Both the position numbers and the translations under genes were made by a program. DNA of 64,000 nt from Heliocybe sulcata (taxonomy: Eukaryota > Basidiomycota > Agaricomycetes > Gloeophyllales > Gloeophyllaceae). Below are positions 1-10,885 of the stretch, one piece after another. The notes beneath the pieces are model-generated. The model was not told the origin of the DNA. It searched no databases and was given only the letters and a program-made list of their open reading frames with translations. The DNA lies in assembly GCA_004369045.1 (NCBI GenBank), contig ML213503.1, positions 943,343 through 1,007,342 on the forward strand, written 5' to 3'. Numbering within the stretch: the first letter of the stretch is position 1; every line of letters starts with the position of its first letter.

Positions 1-8
1 GGGCATCA

Positions 9-88
9 TGTAGGAGGTATCTCTTGACTACCCTGAGCAGCCGGTGCCGAGCCCAAGTACTAGGGCCCTGCTGCAGCGCGTCATCTGA
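9..88 (+). CDS. Possible last exon of a gene cut by the window edge
   Basis: After a TAG acceptor-like site near position 13, one plus-strand frame stays open for about 24 codons and ends at a TGA at 86-88. The peptide ends in a Pro/Ser/Thr stretch followed by ALLQRVI. It could be the final exon of a gene that begins before the window. The stretch is too short to identify, and chance is a serious alternative. Confidence 0.22.
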
Positions 89-765
89 GCAATTTAATAG
101 TTTAGTAGGTAATGATTAAGATTATTCCAGTAGCACTGAATGACGGTCAATTCTCATCGGTTGTCCCAATGTTAGCAATATACCGGCTGTGGGACATAAG
201 ATAATGGGGACCTCGTGATAATGTATGCTACTGAGTACTGTATTTACCACATAAATCATCTTCCACAATATTAATATACATTTGCAGGTACATCACGTAC
301 AGCAGGACGGCGTTGTAGAGCTTTACAGGCTGTGGTCAACCCGGAGGCTAACCAGGTAACGCCACAAGTTTTCCTTTTCGGGGTGGTGGTACGTGCTTCC
401 GGGGTCCAGATGCGTTTTCCTGAGTTGATGTCGCGCGTTTTCTAGGCCCCCTGGAAGACACGATTCAGAGACGCGCTCGCCATATTATTTGTGGCACTTG
501 ACTAGTGACTCCACATGTGGCCCGCCAACAATCAGTTGAGCTACAATTAAGCACTATTATCCTTCGCACAGACGGACAGTATCGGAACGTTCGTACACAC
601 CACGATTATCATCTATATTATGGATACATGTGTGAAGATTGTAGTGTATAGTTCGTGGTCATTAGAGGTCATAATCCAAAACAACTCGTGAACCAGAAGG
701 CGAGAACCCAAGAGAGACCTGTGGTACGAATGAAATACGTAAAATCGTCCGCAACGAAGAGGGCA
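89..765. other. Intergenic stretch, no gene seen
   Basis: Mostly AT-leaning sequence with many stops in all frames. The short open frame beginning near 655 has no recognisable content and overlaps the 3' end of the minus-strand transporter. I see no RNA gene or repeat. Confidence 0.5.
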
Positions 766-2641
766 TCAGTTTGCCCTGCTCTGAGCTTTAGCACGGCGTC
801 GGGCGCGCCATCTCGGTCCCATATGCATAACCAAGAAGAGCAGAGGCGTGAACGCGGCTACCAAAGCTCCGAAGAGCACATATGTCCAGCCAGGACCAAT
901 CGCAGATAGAATGAGCTCCACGACGGAGACGAGTGCTGCACCAACCAAACACCGCACCACGTTGTTCTACGGACATGTCAGCCATAGAGAGAATTACGAA
1001 GGCTATTAACGACTCACACATGCGGTCACAGCGGAGCTTTGTCCCGGTGCCAGGTCCACAATGAGGGTCTGGATAGACGTCATCGAGCCAGTGACCAGAA
1101 AGCCCACTGCAGAGCAAGCGTTATCAGTGCCGACAGTATGCACGCCCACCGAAGAAACGACTTACCCAGCAGTTGCAAGAGCAGTGGTCCTGCGATGGAG
1201 ACTTTCTCCTGCAAACACCATCCATATCCGCAGCAAACGACCGCCATCAGACCAATATAGATTGGCACCGTCCGTAACCTCGCCCTTTCTACAGGCCAGT
1301 TTTCACTCTTCGTGACGTCCTCGGGATTGGCATACTTCTCTGGGTCCGCAGCTGCCTTCTTCATCAAGCTACGCTTTAGTCTCTGATAGTCTTTGTCCAG
1401 TAATTTCCCGGAGATGGTACTGCCGAAGAGCATGCCACCGCCGTTGGCCAGGTAGCACAATCCGATGTCTGTTTCATTCAAGAAAGGATAGGCTTCCATA
1501 AAGAGTGTGGACATCGGCGTCGTGAACCCGTACAGAACCGCAAAGACCACGGACGAGAAAATGAGGGGTATGATGATCTCGGGAATCAAGAACAGCTTCA
1601 GCGGATTCTGGAACCGTTTCTTTGGTGGCAATTCAGCAGACATGTATTCTTTATTCCGACCCAGAATAGGAATCGGGGCTCTGGCATAAGCCGGTGGTGG
1701 TATGCTCCCATCGCCCACAAGAGCTCGAAGAGTCTCGGGAAATATCCTTGGGGGCTCGGTGAGCCACTGAAACAAACACCAAAAAGACATACGACGTACA
1801 GGAAGATGAACACACAGCACAGCCCCGCAGCGATACACATAAACCAGAAAATAGAGCGCCATCCTAAGTGTCCCGCCAATGCACCACCCACAATGGGCCC
1901 GATGCTGGGGCCGACCATAGGACCGACGTTGTACAACCCAAAGAAGCCACCTCGCTCTGCCGGAGTCGCAATATCGCCTACTACTCCCGCGCCTAGGGCA
2001 ATAGTGCTCGCAGATCCAGCTGCTTGTACCGCCCGGAGCAGCACTAGCAGCCAATAAGCGTTTGTAGGTACGAGAGCGAGGCCGACGCAGGACAGAGATA
2101 AGATGAAGAGGCATGCGACGAAGATTGGTCTTCGACCGATTCGGTCTGCGATGGTGCCCCATACCATGGGAGCTGGAAATCTGTCAATAAGGTCTGCACA
2201 CGAGCGCGCAATAGATGTACGTACATAATCCTTGCAAGACCATGTACACTGTAACAGTGACATTGATGAGCTCTATGGATTTACCAAACGCTTTCGCGAT
2301 GGTAGGAATAGCAGGAAAGTATATATTCGCTGTCAGCGGGCTGGATCGCGGTCAGTACTGCTATTCGCAAACAATCACGCAAGAACTCGCCTGAAGAGAC
2401 CTCCAAACGCTGCTAGCCCAACAATCAACCATTTCTCTCTCTTCGTGTATATGCTAAAGGGCTTTTCAACCTTCACATTGGGAGTCTCTCCCTTCTCCTC
2501 TGCCTCACCCTCAGGCTGCTCCGACTTCTCGGGCCGAGTTTGTTCGTGCAGAGTGTCGTTATCAGTGGGGTGGCGGTTCAAGTCCTTTTCCCCATCATGA
2601 CTCTCAGGCAAGTTATTTCCGCAGGTACCAGGTTCCGGCAT
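766..2641 (-). CDS. MFS drug:H+ antiporter, DHA1 type
   Basis: A 12-helix plasma-membrane transporter of the major facilitator superfamily; drug or small-molecule export by proton antiport is inferred from the family. The N-terminal tail is long, hydrophilic and Glu/Lys-rich, then helix 1 begins near KWLIVGLAAFGG. Motif A is visible as GTIADRIGRRPIF and the antiporter motif C as GPMVGPSIGPIVGG, which favours DHA1 over sugar porters. The central loop carries a basic stretch before the second helix bundle (PEIIIPLIFSSVVFAVLYG). The last helices read through ILSAIGPGWTYVLFGALVA and the protein ends in an Arg-rich tail. At least four introns are needed. I chose the ATG at 2641, giving MPEPG; the longer reading to 2692 adds an unlikely leader. 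Substrate cannot be told. Family confidence is high, exon borders moderate. Confidence 0.85.
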
Positions 2642-2722
2642 GCGCTGGGCGTTACGTAGAGGTTGTCGAGCAAGGTATGTAGAGTAGAGCACGCATCCCG
2701 CAAGAAATCGAGCGTGGGCCTC

Positions 2723-2728
2723 TTTATA
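2723..2728 (-). promoter_or_regulatory. TATA box for the DHA1 transporter
   Basis: TATAAA on the minus strand, about 82 bases upstream of the chosen ATG at 2641. Distance and sequence fit a fungal TATA element. Confidence 0.45.
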
Positions 2729-2853
2729 GATTCTGTGCTGTCATATAAGACGAAGTTGCAAAAGCACCGAAAAGGCCGGTGTGCCGACGCCATACTTAGT
2801 CCGCGATCGCACCGTGCTGTTGCCTCTTGCCGGACTTTGCAGACCTTTAGATT

Positions 2854-2883
2854 AGAGCTGAGCGGGATAGAGCTGAGCGGGAG
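2854..2883. repeat. 15-bp tandem duplication upstream of the transporter
   Basis: AGAGCTGAGCGGGAT is followed directly by AGAGCTGAGCGGGAG. It lies about 210 bases upstream of the minus-strand transporter start and could be a doubled activator site. No binding protein can be named. Confidence 0.6.
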
Positions 2884-3024
2884 TATTGATGTCAGAGTAT
2901 TCATGGAATTCGTGAGGCATACAATAGTAACGTCCAGGACAATGTTGAAGATACACAGCCAGAGTGCCGGAGTATTGATACAACGTCTATCGCATTTTCG
3001 GACTTTGTAGAGTCTTTCCCCCGA

Positions 3025-4239
3025 TCAAAACACCGATGAGCTATCCTTCAAATACGTAGGCAGGATTTCGTGAACAGACTTCAGAGGCGACTCTGAGTTT
3101 CTCTCCACGAGGTCCTTGAATGAAGCATGATTGGCTGGAGGCGATGGGTTGACGATATTGTCGGACTTCAGTTGCTCGACCTTCATTGCTGTTGATCCCT
3201 CTGATCTGGTACGCAGAGTTTACGACTTACCTGGGCCCTTGTGACCGTGAATAGATTCACTGGCAGCTGTTCCATGACGAAACCTTGTGTTGCGCCGAGA
3301 GCGAAGGGCAGAGACAGGACGGGACGCTCGCGCTCCGTGTATTGTAGGACGATGTCCATGAGCTGCCTATAGGTAAAGACTTACAGATCCGACAGCGAGT
3401 CAGATTTACGACGGTGCATCATTTGCGTTTGGGGCTCACCTTCAGGACCTCCGGCCTCAAGTACTTTACCTTGGACGGCATTTCGTACTTGTTCGTCGTC
3501 CCTGGCAATGATTTCAACTGCGCGTGCTATGTCGCCCACAAAGACGGGCTGGAAGCGCGAGGTACCACCTCCAAAGACAGGCAAGAAAGGTAACACCTGA
3601 GAAAGCTTTCCGAACCGCTGTCAAGAAATAATTGTGCCTTAGTATAAGTCGCTTCAGAAGGCGGTACCCCCATACCAGGAAGAATCCATCCCCAGGTCCG
3701 AATACGAGGCTAGGCCGAATGATTGTGGCTTGCGGATAGACATCAAGGACTGCAGCTTCACCGAGAGCTTTAGTCCTGGCATACGGGATAGAGCTGTGAG
3801 GGTCGGCGCCTATGGCACTAAAGTGGACCAGTCTAGCGCCAGCATCCTTGGCTGCTTTGGCAACGTTCTCCGCGCCTTTCCATTGAATGCGGTTGAAGTC
3901 TTCGACAGAGCCATTCATCACTCCGACAAGAGACACGACGAGATCAGCATCTTTGAATGCGTTCTTCAGAGAATCAGGTTTCGTAACGTCCGCAGCGACT
4001 GGAGGCAAGAGCTGCTCAGGATTCAGGAGAGGCCGGAGTTCATCGTAGGTTCGCTGGGGACTCCTTGACGAGAGCTGCACTCGATGGAAGATATTGCTTC
4101 CTGATGTACCTATAGTCAAAGCTTTCGCAATATTTGAGCCTGCGTCAAATGTTGTTAGTCTTTTCTGCTTCATACACTGTACGGACGAGCCGCACTCACC
4201 AAGAAATCCAGCACCGCATATAACGACCTTGGATCCCAT
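3025..4239 (-). CDS. NDUFA9/COQ11-like NAD(P)-binding Rossmann protein
   Basis: An atypical short-chain dehydrogenase related to the 39-40 kDa accessory subunit of mitochondrial complex I and to COQ11-like proteins. The start MGSKVVICGAGFLG joins SNIAKAL to give the GxxGxxG dinucleotide-binding turn. Next come DLVVSLVGVMNGS, a YARTK motif matching the SDR YxxxK pair, and IIRPSLVFGPGDGFF, typical of NDUFA9-like proteins. A conserved FVGDIARAVEIIA block follows and the protein ends in a VHEILPTYL tail. There are at least four introns; one near the N-terminus (4140-4199) is 60 nt, in frame and stop-free. The N-terminus lacks a clear presequence, so mitochondrial location is inferred from the family. 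A COQ11-like role in ubiquinone synthesis is the main alternative. Confidence 0.8.
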
Positions 4240-4744
4240 CTCACTTGCGTGGTATATTGAAGGGAAAAACCATGGCTTCAGTACGTAGCGCTACTTCTAG
4301 GATGGTGAAGGTAATGTCATTGCCAAATATTGTCAGTCGATGTGATGATGTCAAGACACGATCGAATAAATCGAGGTGATCGACGTGTGGCGTCCAACAA
4401 CAACTTGGCTGTGGCGCTCATCCTGCGGAAACCAAACTAATTGCATGCCTTATAACTCTCTACTTTGAAAAATCATAACCTATTGCGTGGCAATTCGAGA
4501 GCATGATAGGTTTTAGCGAATAATATAGGCCGATATAACAGGTGGTAGCCGTAGATCAAGTGGCCCTATATTTGCGTCTTGGTTTACTTCACATGACTCC
4601 TAGGCTGCAAGCTCATTCGCTGGAACGGGTTCAGCTGAGTGAGGTTCGCACTGCTATGCCCCCCGTTAGCCCGAGGACCCACCTTAAAAATGTGGGAGTG
4701 CTCTCCGACACGTTGCGGGTTCTACCTCTTGAACACCAGCAGCG
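4240..4744. other. Divergent intergenic region between SDR and MFS genes
   Basis: Shared upstream region of the minus-strand SDR gene and the plus-strand MFS gene. It is AT-leaning, with no open frame of interest and no clear TATA box. Confidence 0.5.
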
Positions 4745-7525
4745 ATGGGTCTGGGTATCCTTGAGGACCGGCATCTCGAGCATGTGCCAGGTATGTAGAG
4801 ACATATCTGCATTCTTTAAAGCCTACTGATCTTGACTTGATTCGCTCACCAGGGACGTCTATCTTCAGTGATGACCCCAATGCCGCAGCCCAAGCTGCTT
4901 ACGACGGTATCGACCTATCCTTGCTGAAGCACGGAAAGGGGCGAAATGCGCACGTCGTCCTGGTGCGCAATTTTTTGACCATAAAATTACGCGAGAGACT
5001 GAAAGACGCGCGTGCCAGGTTCCGCAACCCAGCGACGATCCCAATGACCCGCTGAACTGGCCACAATGGAAGAAGCACATGGTGAGCATTGCCAGTCAGC
5101 TATCATACAGTACGAACGTAACCTGGCTTTCTTCTCCCACAGGTTTTCTTTGTTCTGTGAGTTGCAGCTATGAAGACTTGCGCAGTATCGACTAATCGTC
5201 GCACCCTGTCAGCGTGTACGGAAGTGAGTTAGTAAATTTTGTTACTCCAAGCTGTGTTCTTAACTGCTTGCCTTACTCAAGCCGTGATTTGCGGCGCCCT
5301 TGTGAGTCCACTCTTCACGGCAGCACACTGCCATAACAAACATTATACCAGGGACCTCTGGTCTCTGCTGACCTAGTAAACCTGGCCGCCGAATTCCACG
5401 TGTCCTTGCAAGCCATCAGTCGTGCTCTGGGATCCGCACTTGCCGCAGCACTGTCAATCGCGACTGTTGTTTGGTCGGCGATAGCGGTAAAGATTGGGAA
5501 GGTGCGGTGAAATTTGTGAAGACCTGCGACAGTATGCAAATGAGCTTCCCTCGTCTACAGCGTCCTGTCTTCCTCGCTTCCTCAATCATCATGATGGTTG
5601 GTGCGGTCATGTCAGCCTATGGTAAGTGCCTTCTGCTACTATTGCAGCCTGGCACTGATGAAGGTGGACGGGTGCATAGCGAATACATACGGTGTGCTCC
5701 TCGGGTCTAGAATTATCCAAGGTAAGGTCGTCATGAGAATATGATAGGTTAAGTCCTATCTTCTGACAGGTTATATTCTCGCATAGGAGTCGGTCAATCC
5801 GTGTTAGAGGTATCTTGTTTCTCAAATCTCTTGTCAGCGCAACTAAAGACAGAGCATGTAGTTCCTAGTGGGAGCCTCGATAAACGATATCTACTTCACT
5901 CACGAGCGTAAGCCACGTTACTCCCTTGCCTAGATATACAGCTGACTGAATGGCGTTCGCATCCAGGCGGCATCCCCGTGGCACTATGTTAGGCTTTGTC
6001 TTTCCGTGATAATAGCACTGGCTAAGGCCACAACGCTATAGGGAACCTTGCTCTCCTTGACGGCATCAATATCACCCCGCCCATCTCCGGTGCGGTTATC
6101 CAATACCTAGGATGGCGATGGGCTTTCAAGATATTCGCTATTGCGAATGGCTTGCTAGTCCTGTTGCAAGTCAGTCGCCATGCATTTAGCCTAGTTATGT
6201 GGCCATATCCTAATGGTGTTGACTAGTATTTCTTCATGCCCGAAACAACGTACCATAGGTCGCGAGCTCCCGCGATCGACGCGAATGGTGCGGACATCAA
6301 GGATGACACGACTGTTGAGAAGCGGGAGCCATCGGTGAGGCTGGAGAACGCTGAAACTCCTGCGACACCTATCAGGAAGTCGTACTTGCAAGACCTTGCT
6401 ATATTCAGCGGTGTATACCCGACGAGAGTGTCCTTCCTGGCATTGGTATGGAGACCCGTAGAGTCTCTTGCTACGCCAATTGTGCTCTGGGCAGGATTAG
6501 TGAGTATATACCTTTCTTCAGGTCCATAGCACTCAACCGAGTTTCGCAGGTATACGGAGTGGCTATCACTTGGCTCGTCCTTCTCGCCACAAGTGTATCT
6601 CAGTTATTTTCGGCTCCCCGTAAGTTTGTTTGCGTTGCGTCGATCGATCACGACAATCATTAAACGTCAATCAGCCTATAACTTCGACTCCAGTCAGGTG
6701 GGACTGAGTGAGCACATTTCTTATTATGCCCGTGGATCGTTTATCTGATAACTCTCCTCTCCAGCTTACATGGGGCCTTTCATAGGCGCCATGCTAGCGG
6801 CGTTGATCTCGGGTCCGCTTACGGACTGGTTAGCGCGGTCTCTGAGCGCTTGGAACAGGGGTACCTTTGAGGTATGTCTTGCTTCCATTCATATGTCTCA
6901 AGGACCTTGTTAACAAAGTTATGTGCCTATCTCCAGCCCGAGTTCCGTCTCCCGCTAGTCGCGTTCTACGCTATCTTCGGGTCTATGTCGTTCTTCGGCT
7001 GGGGGATATCGGCCAATAAAGAAGATCCGTGGATTGGACCTGTATTCTTCTTTGGCCTCGCGAACTTTGGGATAACTCTGGGTGCCTCGGGGTCTATAGC
7101 TTACGTTGTGGATGCGCATAGACGAAGCGCTGAGACAGCGATGGGAGGGTGAGCTTATCGTCAAGGCGAATCATGTGGTTTAGTGAGAAGCTAAGTCTAT
7201 GGCTTGTAGGGTGATCCTGTTCAAGAACGTGTTTTCAGTCATCATCACTCTGTTTATCAACGAGTGAGTGGTTGCTTTCAGACTGTCAGATGATCATCGC
7301 ACTAATCCCGATCATCAACAGCTGGATTGTCTCCCGAGGTGTTCTAAGCGTGTTCTGCACTGTTGGGGGAGTGACCCTATTTACGACTCTGCTAACGATC
7401 CGTAAGTTACCGATCTATACACTGCTCGGAGCTAAAGTCTGATATCACCGGCAGCAATGTATGTTTATGGGAAGAGGGCACGGTCTTGGATACATCGTCG
7501 TGTCAGGCTCGACGCTGATGATTGA
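4745..7525 (+). CDS. MFS transporter with the DPLNWPQWKK N-terminal signature
   Basis: A second major facilitator protein, only distantly like the first. The start is fixed by a small exon (4745-4790, MGLGILEDRHLEHVP) spliced over intron 4791-4852 to GTSIFSDDP, a typical opening of this fungal family. Then comes DDPNDPLNWPQWKKH before helix 1. Further blocks include AVKIGKRPVFLAS (loop 2-3), GITPPISGAVIQYLGWRWAF (helix 5 region), the PETTYHR motif after helix 6, and DWLARSLSAWNRGTFEPEFRL between helices 8 and 9. The gene has about a dozen short introns and ends in an Arg-rich tail after MYVYGKRARSW. Family members act as plasma-membrane exporters or polyamine/drug transporters. The substrate is unknown and no biosynthetic genes lie nearby. 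Confidence 0.83.
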
Positions 7526-8436
7526 CCGGACAGGAAGTATCCTGAATGTTCCGTCGATATACCAGGAACTGTGTATACTTAGAACTGTCCAACGCACCCT
7601 CTTTGATTGCCACCGCTTTGCGCAGCTGCTGCTGTGGATCTCTGACAAATCCGTTTCAGTTAGCATTCAATGAAGGTGTGATTTGTTTATGGCACGCCTC
7701 TCTACCGGTGGCTCCGTGTGCATTCTCATACGTGTATGTGACCGACAGCTGAGAACGCGGTGCCGAGGACCGAGAGAACTGAGCTACGCTGATTCATGAA
7801 TATTCCGAAGAATCCCGTCCTGCGGCTGGAGAGCCAGAGTTAGTGCAGAGTGGCACTGACCCTCGCTGCAAGAGTCAAAGCTCTGGGTCACTCCAGAGCT
7901 ACGCCGTAGGTTGGGCGCCTTTCTACAAACTGCTTGCGCTACCACAGCGCGCCAGAGCGGCTGCAGAGTACTGCGGCACTCGCACGAACTCACCTCCGTG
8001 CCGTGTCCTCCCAGAGTTCCCATTCATGCCTTACTAGCCGGAGATGATCGCGATTATCGTGGCCTCGGGCGTGCCACAGCCTGCTAGAACAAAGGACGCG
8101 GCACGTTCGGCTGAGAGTTTGTAATTCATGTCAGCCTGCTACACCCGGTTTGTATAACAACGGCATGAAGACAGTATTACCGGGGGAGGCGTGCACCTGC
8201 GTCGGCCTGACGTTCGCTGGTACGCAAACACTCCAAGCCAAGGGGTCGTATCGTTGGGATTTGAAATGTTCCGCGCCAGTGTGCTATCTTGAGGGCGAGC
8301 GGCATCGGCGTGTGTGTGGCACAGGCAGAACAGGGAACGGGTAACCGGTGGCATTTGCCGATGATGTCACTCTTTGTTTGTTGTCCTCGCGTTTCGCCCG
8401 GGCGGCCCTGGATGAACATTCTTTGGACCGCATCCC
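7526..8436. other. Intergenic stretch, no gene seen
   Basis: Open frames on both strands here are short, mutually overlapping and without recognisable content. The 167-aa minus frame at 8177-8680 is antisense to the small plus-strand gene and looks like a by-product of its GC-rich composition. Confidence 0.5.
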
Positions 8437-8442
8437 TATAAA
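8437..8442 (+). promoter_or_regulatory. TATA box of the small plus-strand gene
   Basis: TATAAA, in the context CCCTATAAAGGC, lies 80 bases upstream of the ATG at 8522. The intervening leader is C-rich and purine-poor, as in strongly expressed fungal genes. Confidence 0.55.
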
Positions 8443-8521
8443 GGCACGCTCTCATCCTGCCACTCGCACTCAATTTTCCAGCCACCCAAATCCACCAATC
8501 CTTACCGCTACCACCCACCTC

Positions 8522-8872
8522 ATGTCGGGCTCTCAGTCCATGCACGTCCGTTTCCCCTCTACCCTCCCCTCGCCACCCAAGGAGGGCCGCCCACGCGTAA
8601 GCAGATGAAATTTGCTCGTGGCGAGACGCCTTTTGTTGATGCAGGACGTGCAGCGCGTCGTTTACCCTAAACTCGCACAAGCGAAGGGCAAAGCCTCCGA
8701 CCGCCAGGCGTCGTCCGACCTCTTCTGGGGCCCGCGCCCTCTCTCCGCTGTTACTGCAGACGCCACTCCCATGGAGGAAGTCATGACTCCACCTGTGGCC
8801 GTGCTCGGTCCCTCAAATCAAGGCAACAAGCCTATAAATTCCTATTTTCCCGAATTCCATGCCACCGCATAG
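8522..8872 (+). CDS. Small 100-aa protein of unknown function
   Basis: Two exons, 8522-8596 and 8645-8872, join in phase 0 over a 48-nt GT-AG intron to give exactly 100 residues. The N-terminal third is Ser/Pro-rich (MSGSQSMHVRFPSTLPSPPK). The centre carries a basic, possibly helical stretch (DVQRVVYPKLAQAKGKASD) followed by RQASSDLFWGPRPLSAV. The C-terminus ends NSYFPEFHATA. There is no signal peptide, membrane helix or known motif. Support comes from the good TATA box, the short pyrimidine-rich leader and the clean intron. I do not recognise the family. A conserved basidiomycete orphan or a stress-induced small protein are both possible. Confidence 0.55.
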
Positions 8873-8937
8873 CCGTGAAGAGCGCAGTGTGTGCAGAGAG
8901 GCGCAGAGGGCCATGTCTATTATTATTTTCGAATGCC

Positions 8938-8985
8938 GTTGATATTGTTGAAGGTTGTTAATATTGTTGAAGGTTGTTGATATTG
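8938..8985. repeat. 19-bp tandem repeat, about 2.5 copies
   Basis: The unit GTTGATATTGTTGAAGGTT starts at 8938, recurs at 8957 with one change (GTTAATATT...) and begins again at 8976 before breaking down. It lies just 3' of the small gene and 3' of CWC25, in the convergent gap. It is probably a neutral microsatellite-like repeat; a structured 3' UTR element is possible. Confidence 0.75.
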
Positions 8986-9187
8986 CTTTCGACTTCGAGG
9001 ACACTATTTAAGGACACTCTCTAACGACATTTACGACCACTCACGTTTAGCATACCACGGACAAGTTCCTTCACGAGCTTAATAGTACGAATATCCGTCG
9101 TTGTAATGGCGTCTGCGCATTCAATACAACACCCAAAACATTGCGTAACGATACTAAAACCTAACAGTAGATAGAACGAATGCCAGA

Positions 9188-10562
9188 TCAATCCCGCTCT
9201 GCCACCAGCCCACCACGTCCCCTCCTGATCCTCTCCTCCAAGCCACCCTGACCGCCGAATACCCTCTTCTGCTCCGAGCTAAGGAATCCGGCCATACCCT
9301 TCGACTTCATGCGCAACTTCTCCTCCGCCTCCATTTCCTTCTTCTCCTGCTCCAAGAGAGTTGTTAGCCTCTCCTTTCGCTCAACAGTCATACTCTGCGC
9401 ATTGGATGACATGGCAGCGAGACGCGCTGCACGATCTGCCGCCGAGTACCCAGCATTGGCCGGTTTCGAGGGTTCAGCAGGTCGAGTGTCTCGAGGAGGA
9501 GGAGGAGGGGTCCTCCTTGACCGCTTGTAGTCCGATCGATCGCGGTCGTATCTCGACGGACTCGGGCTGCGTTCTCGCTTCTTGTCGTCCAACCGGCGCT
9601 CGTAGCTTCTGTCGCGACGACTGTGACTGTTGTCGTCAGACTCATCTGAGCGCGGCCACGTCCGTACGCGATCTTCGCGACCTCTGTCGTAGCTCCGGCT
9701 ACGAGGATCGCCACGGCGATCGTCAGGACTACGGCTTCGCCGGCGATGGTCCTCGCGGTAAGACCGCAGAGGAGAGGGAGAGCGGCGGCTATAGGGACTG
9801 GGAGGGCGTCGTGAACCCGAGTGCCGCTCGTATGAACGCGAGCGCCCGCCGTCCGAGTATGGCGAACGAGAGCGATCCCTGTGGCGATCGTGCTTGTCTC
9901 TCTTCGAGTGCTTATCCTTGTGCTTCTTCTCTTTCTTCTCCTTCTTGGGCTTTATGCCAGCACGTTCCTGCATCTCGCGGAGACGGAGAGGGTTACTCAT
10001 GAGGGCTTGATAAGCAGCCTGCTCTTGCGACTTGATAGCGAAGAGCGGGTCCTCGCGGATCTTCGACTGAGTGTCCCGGACAGAGTTTGCAAATTGAGTA
10101 GCAATGAAGTTCTTGTGGGCAGCGCCAATCTGTGGAATTGGTCAGCTAAGTGGACAAAACACTAAGGGTAGTATGCACGTACCTTGGCATTCTCATCCGC
10201 CGTCAAGATTTTGTCCACCCGCTTCTTACCAAGAAGGTAATCCTCCAGATCATTTGCATTCTGACTACTCCCAGTAGCCGGAGTGGCATACATCCAATCC
10301 AGCTTCTCGACCCTCTTCTTCCCCGTCGACTCTTCCTGCAGCCGCTGCAACTCCTGCAACTGCCGCTCTTCGTCCTTCTCCTTACGAAGCTGGTCGAGCT
10401 TCTTCTTCTCTTCAAGCTACACAGTACATCGTGATGAGAGAAAACCATAAATGACTCGATAAGGCTACTCACCGCCTTCTTCTCCTCCAACCACACCCGC
10501 TCCTGATTCTTCAACAGGAGCGGATGCCAGCTCTTCTTCATGTTCAAGTCGCCTCCACCCAT
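9188..10562 (-). CDS. CWC25: Pre-mRNA splicing factor CWC25
   Basis: Orthologue of yeast Cwc25, a step-one spliceosome factor that acts with Prp2 and Yju2 at the branch-site reaction in the nucleus. The protein opens [19 protein letters not shown], the CIR-type N-terminal signature, followed by a charged helix ([10 protein letters not shown], then a Lys/Glu-rich stretch). The conserved centre reads [12 protein letters not shown] and [16 protein letters not shown], with [18 protein letters not shown] after it. From there on it is a low-complexity RS/KE/RD domain with many RSRS and RDR repeats, as in metazoan and basidiomycete forms. It ends with an Arg/Gly-rich tail after [15 protein letters not shown]. 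Two introns lie near 10420-10470 and 10132-10182. The long plus-strand frame over 9361-10002 is antisense to the RS domain and not a gene. Confidence 0.92.
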
Positions 10563-10885
10563 GTTGGCAAACTATTCGGAAGACAATAGACAAAGAGGTT
10601 TGGGTATGAGAGAGTGCAGGTTCGAGAGTGAACCTGGTGGCCGAAAGCAAGAGGCGATGTGGAGGCGACGATGTTTTGTCATGGTTGGCCCGACCACGTA
10701 TGGATTTTGCCGGTGGCGGTGCATCTTCCCTTCAGGGCTTATGTCACGGCGATTTGTCCGAGCCTACACGCAGCGTAGCGCTGCAGTCTACCAAGACTCT
10801 TACTTGCCACAACTGAACTCTTGTATACTCGACGCTTGACCCTCATCCACTCTTTCCTTATTCTTGAGTGTTAAGCCTTACTAGC
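10563..10885. promoter_or_regulatory. Divergent promoter of CWC25 and the voltage-sensor gene
   Basis: The 323 bases between the two start codons must drive both genes. It is mixed in composition, with no clear TATA box. The open frames crossing it have no recognisable content. Confidence 0.4.

Noticed and set aside
766-7525. Secondary-metabolite or drug-resistance gene cluster
   Set aside because: Two transporters flank a mitochondrial-type SDR but no biosynthetic enzyme is near; the transporters belong to different subgroups.
8177-8680. 167-codon minus-strand frame
   Set aside because: Overlaps promoter and first exon of the small gene, with no motif and no splice context.
9361-10002. 213-codon plus-strand frame
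   Set aside because: Antisense to the RS domain of CWC25; the repeat-rich codons of that domain keep the opposite strand open.
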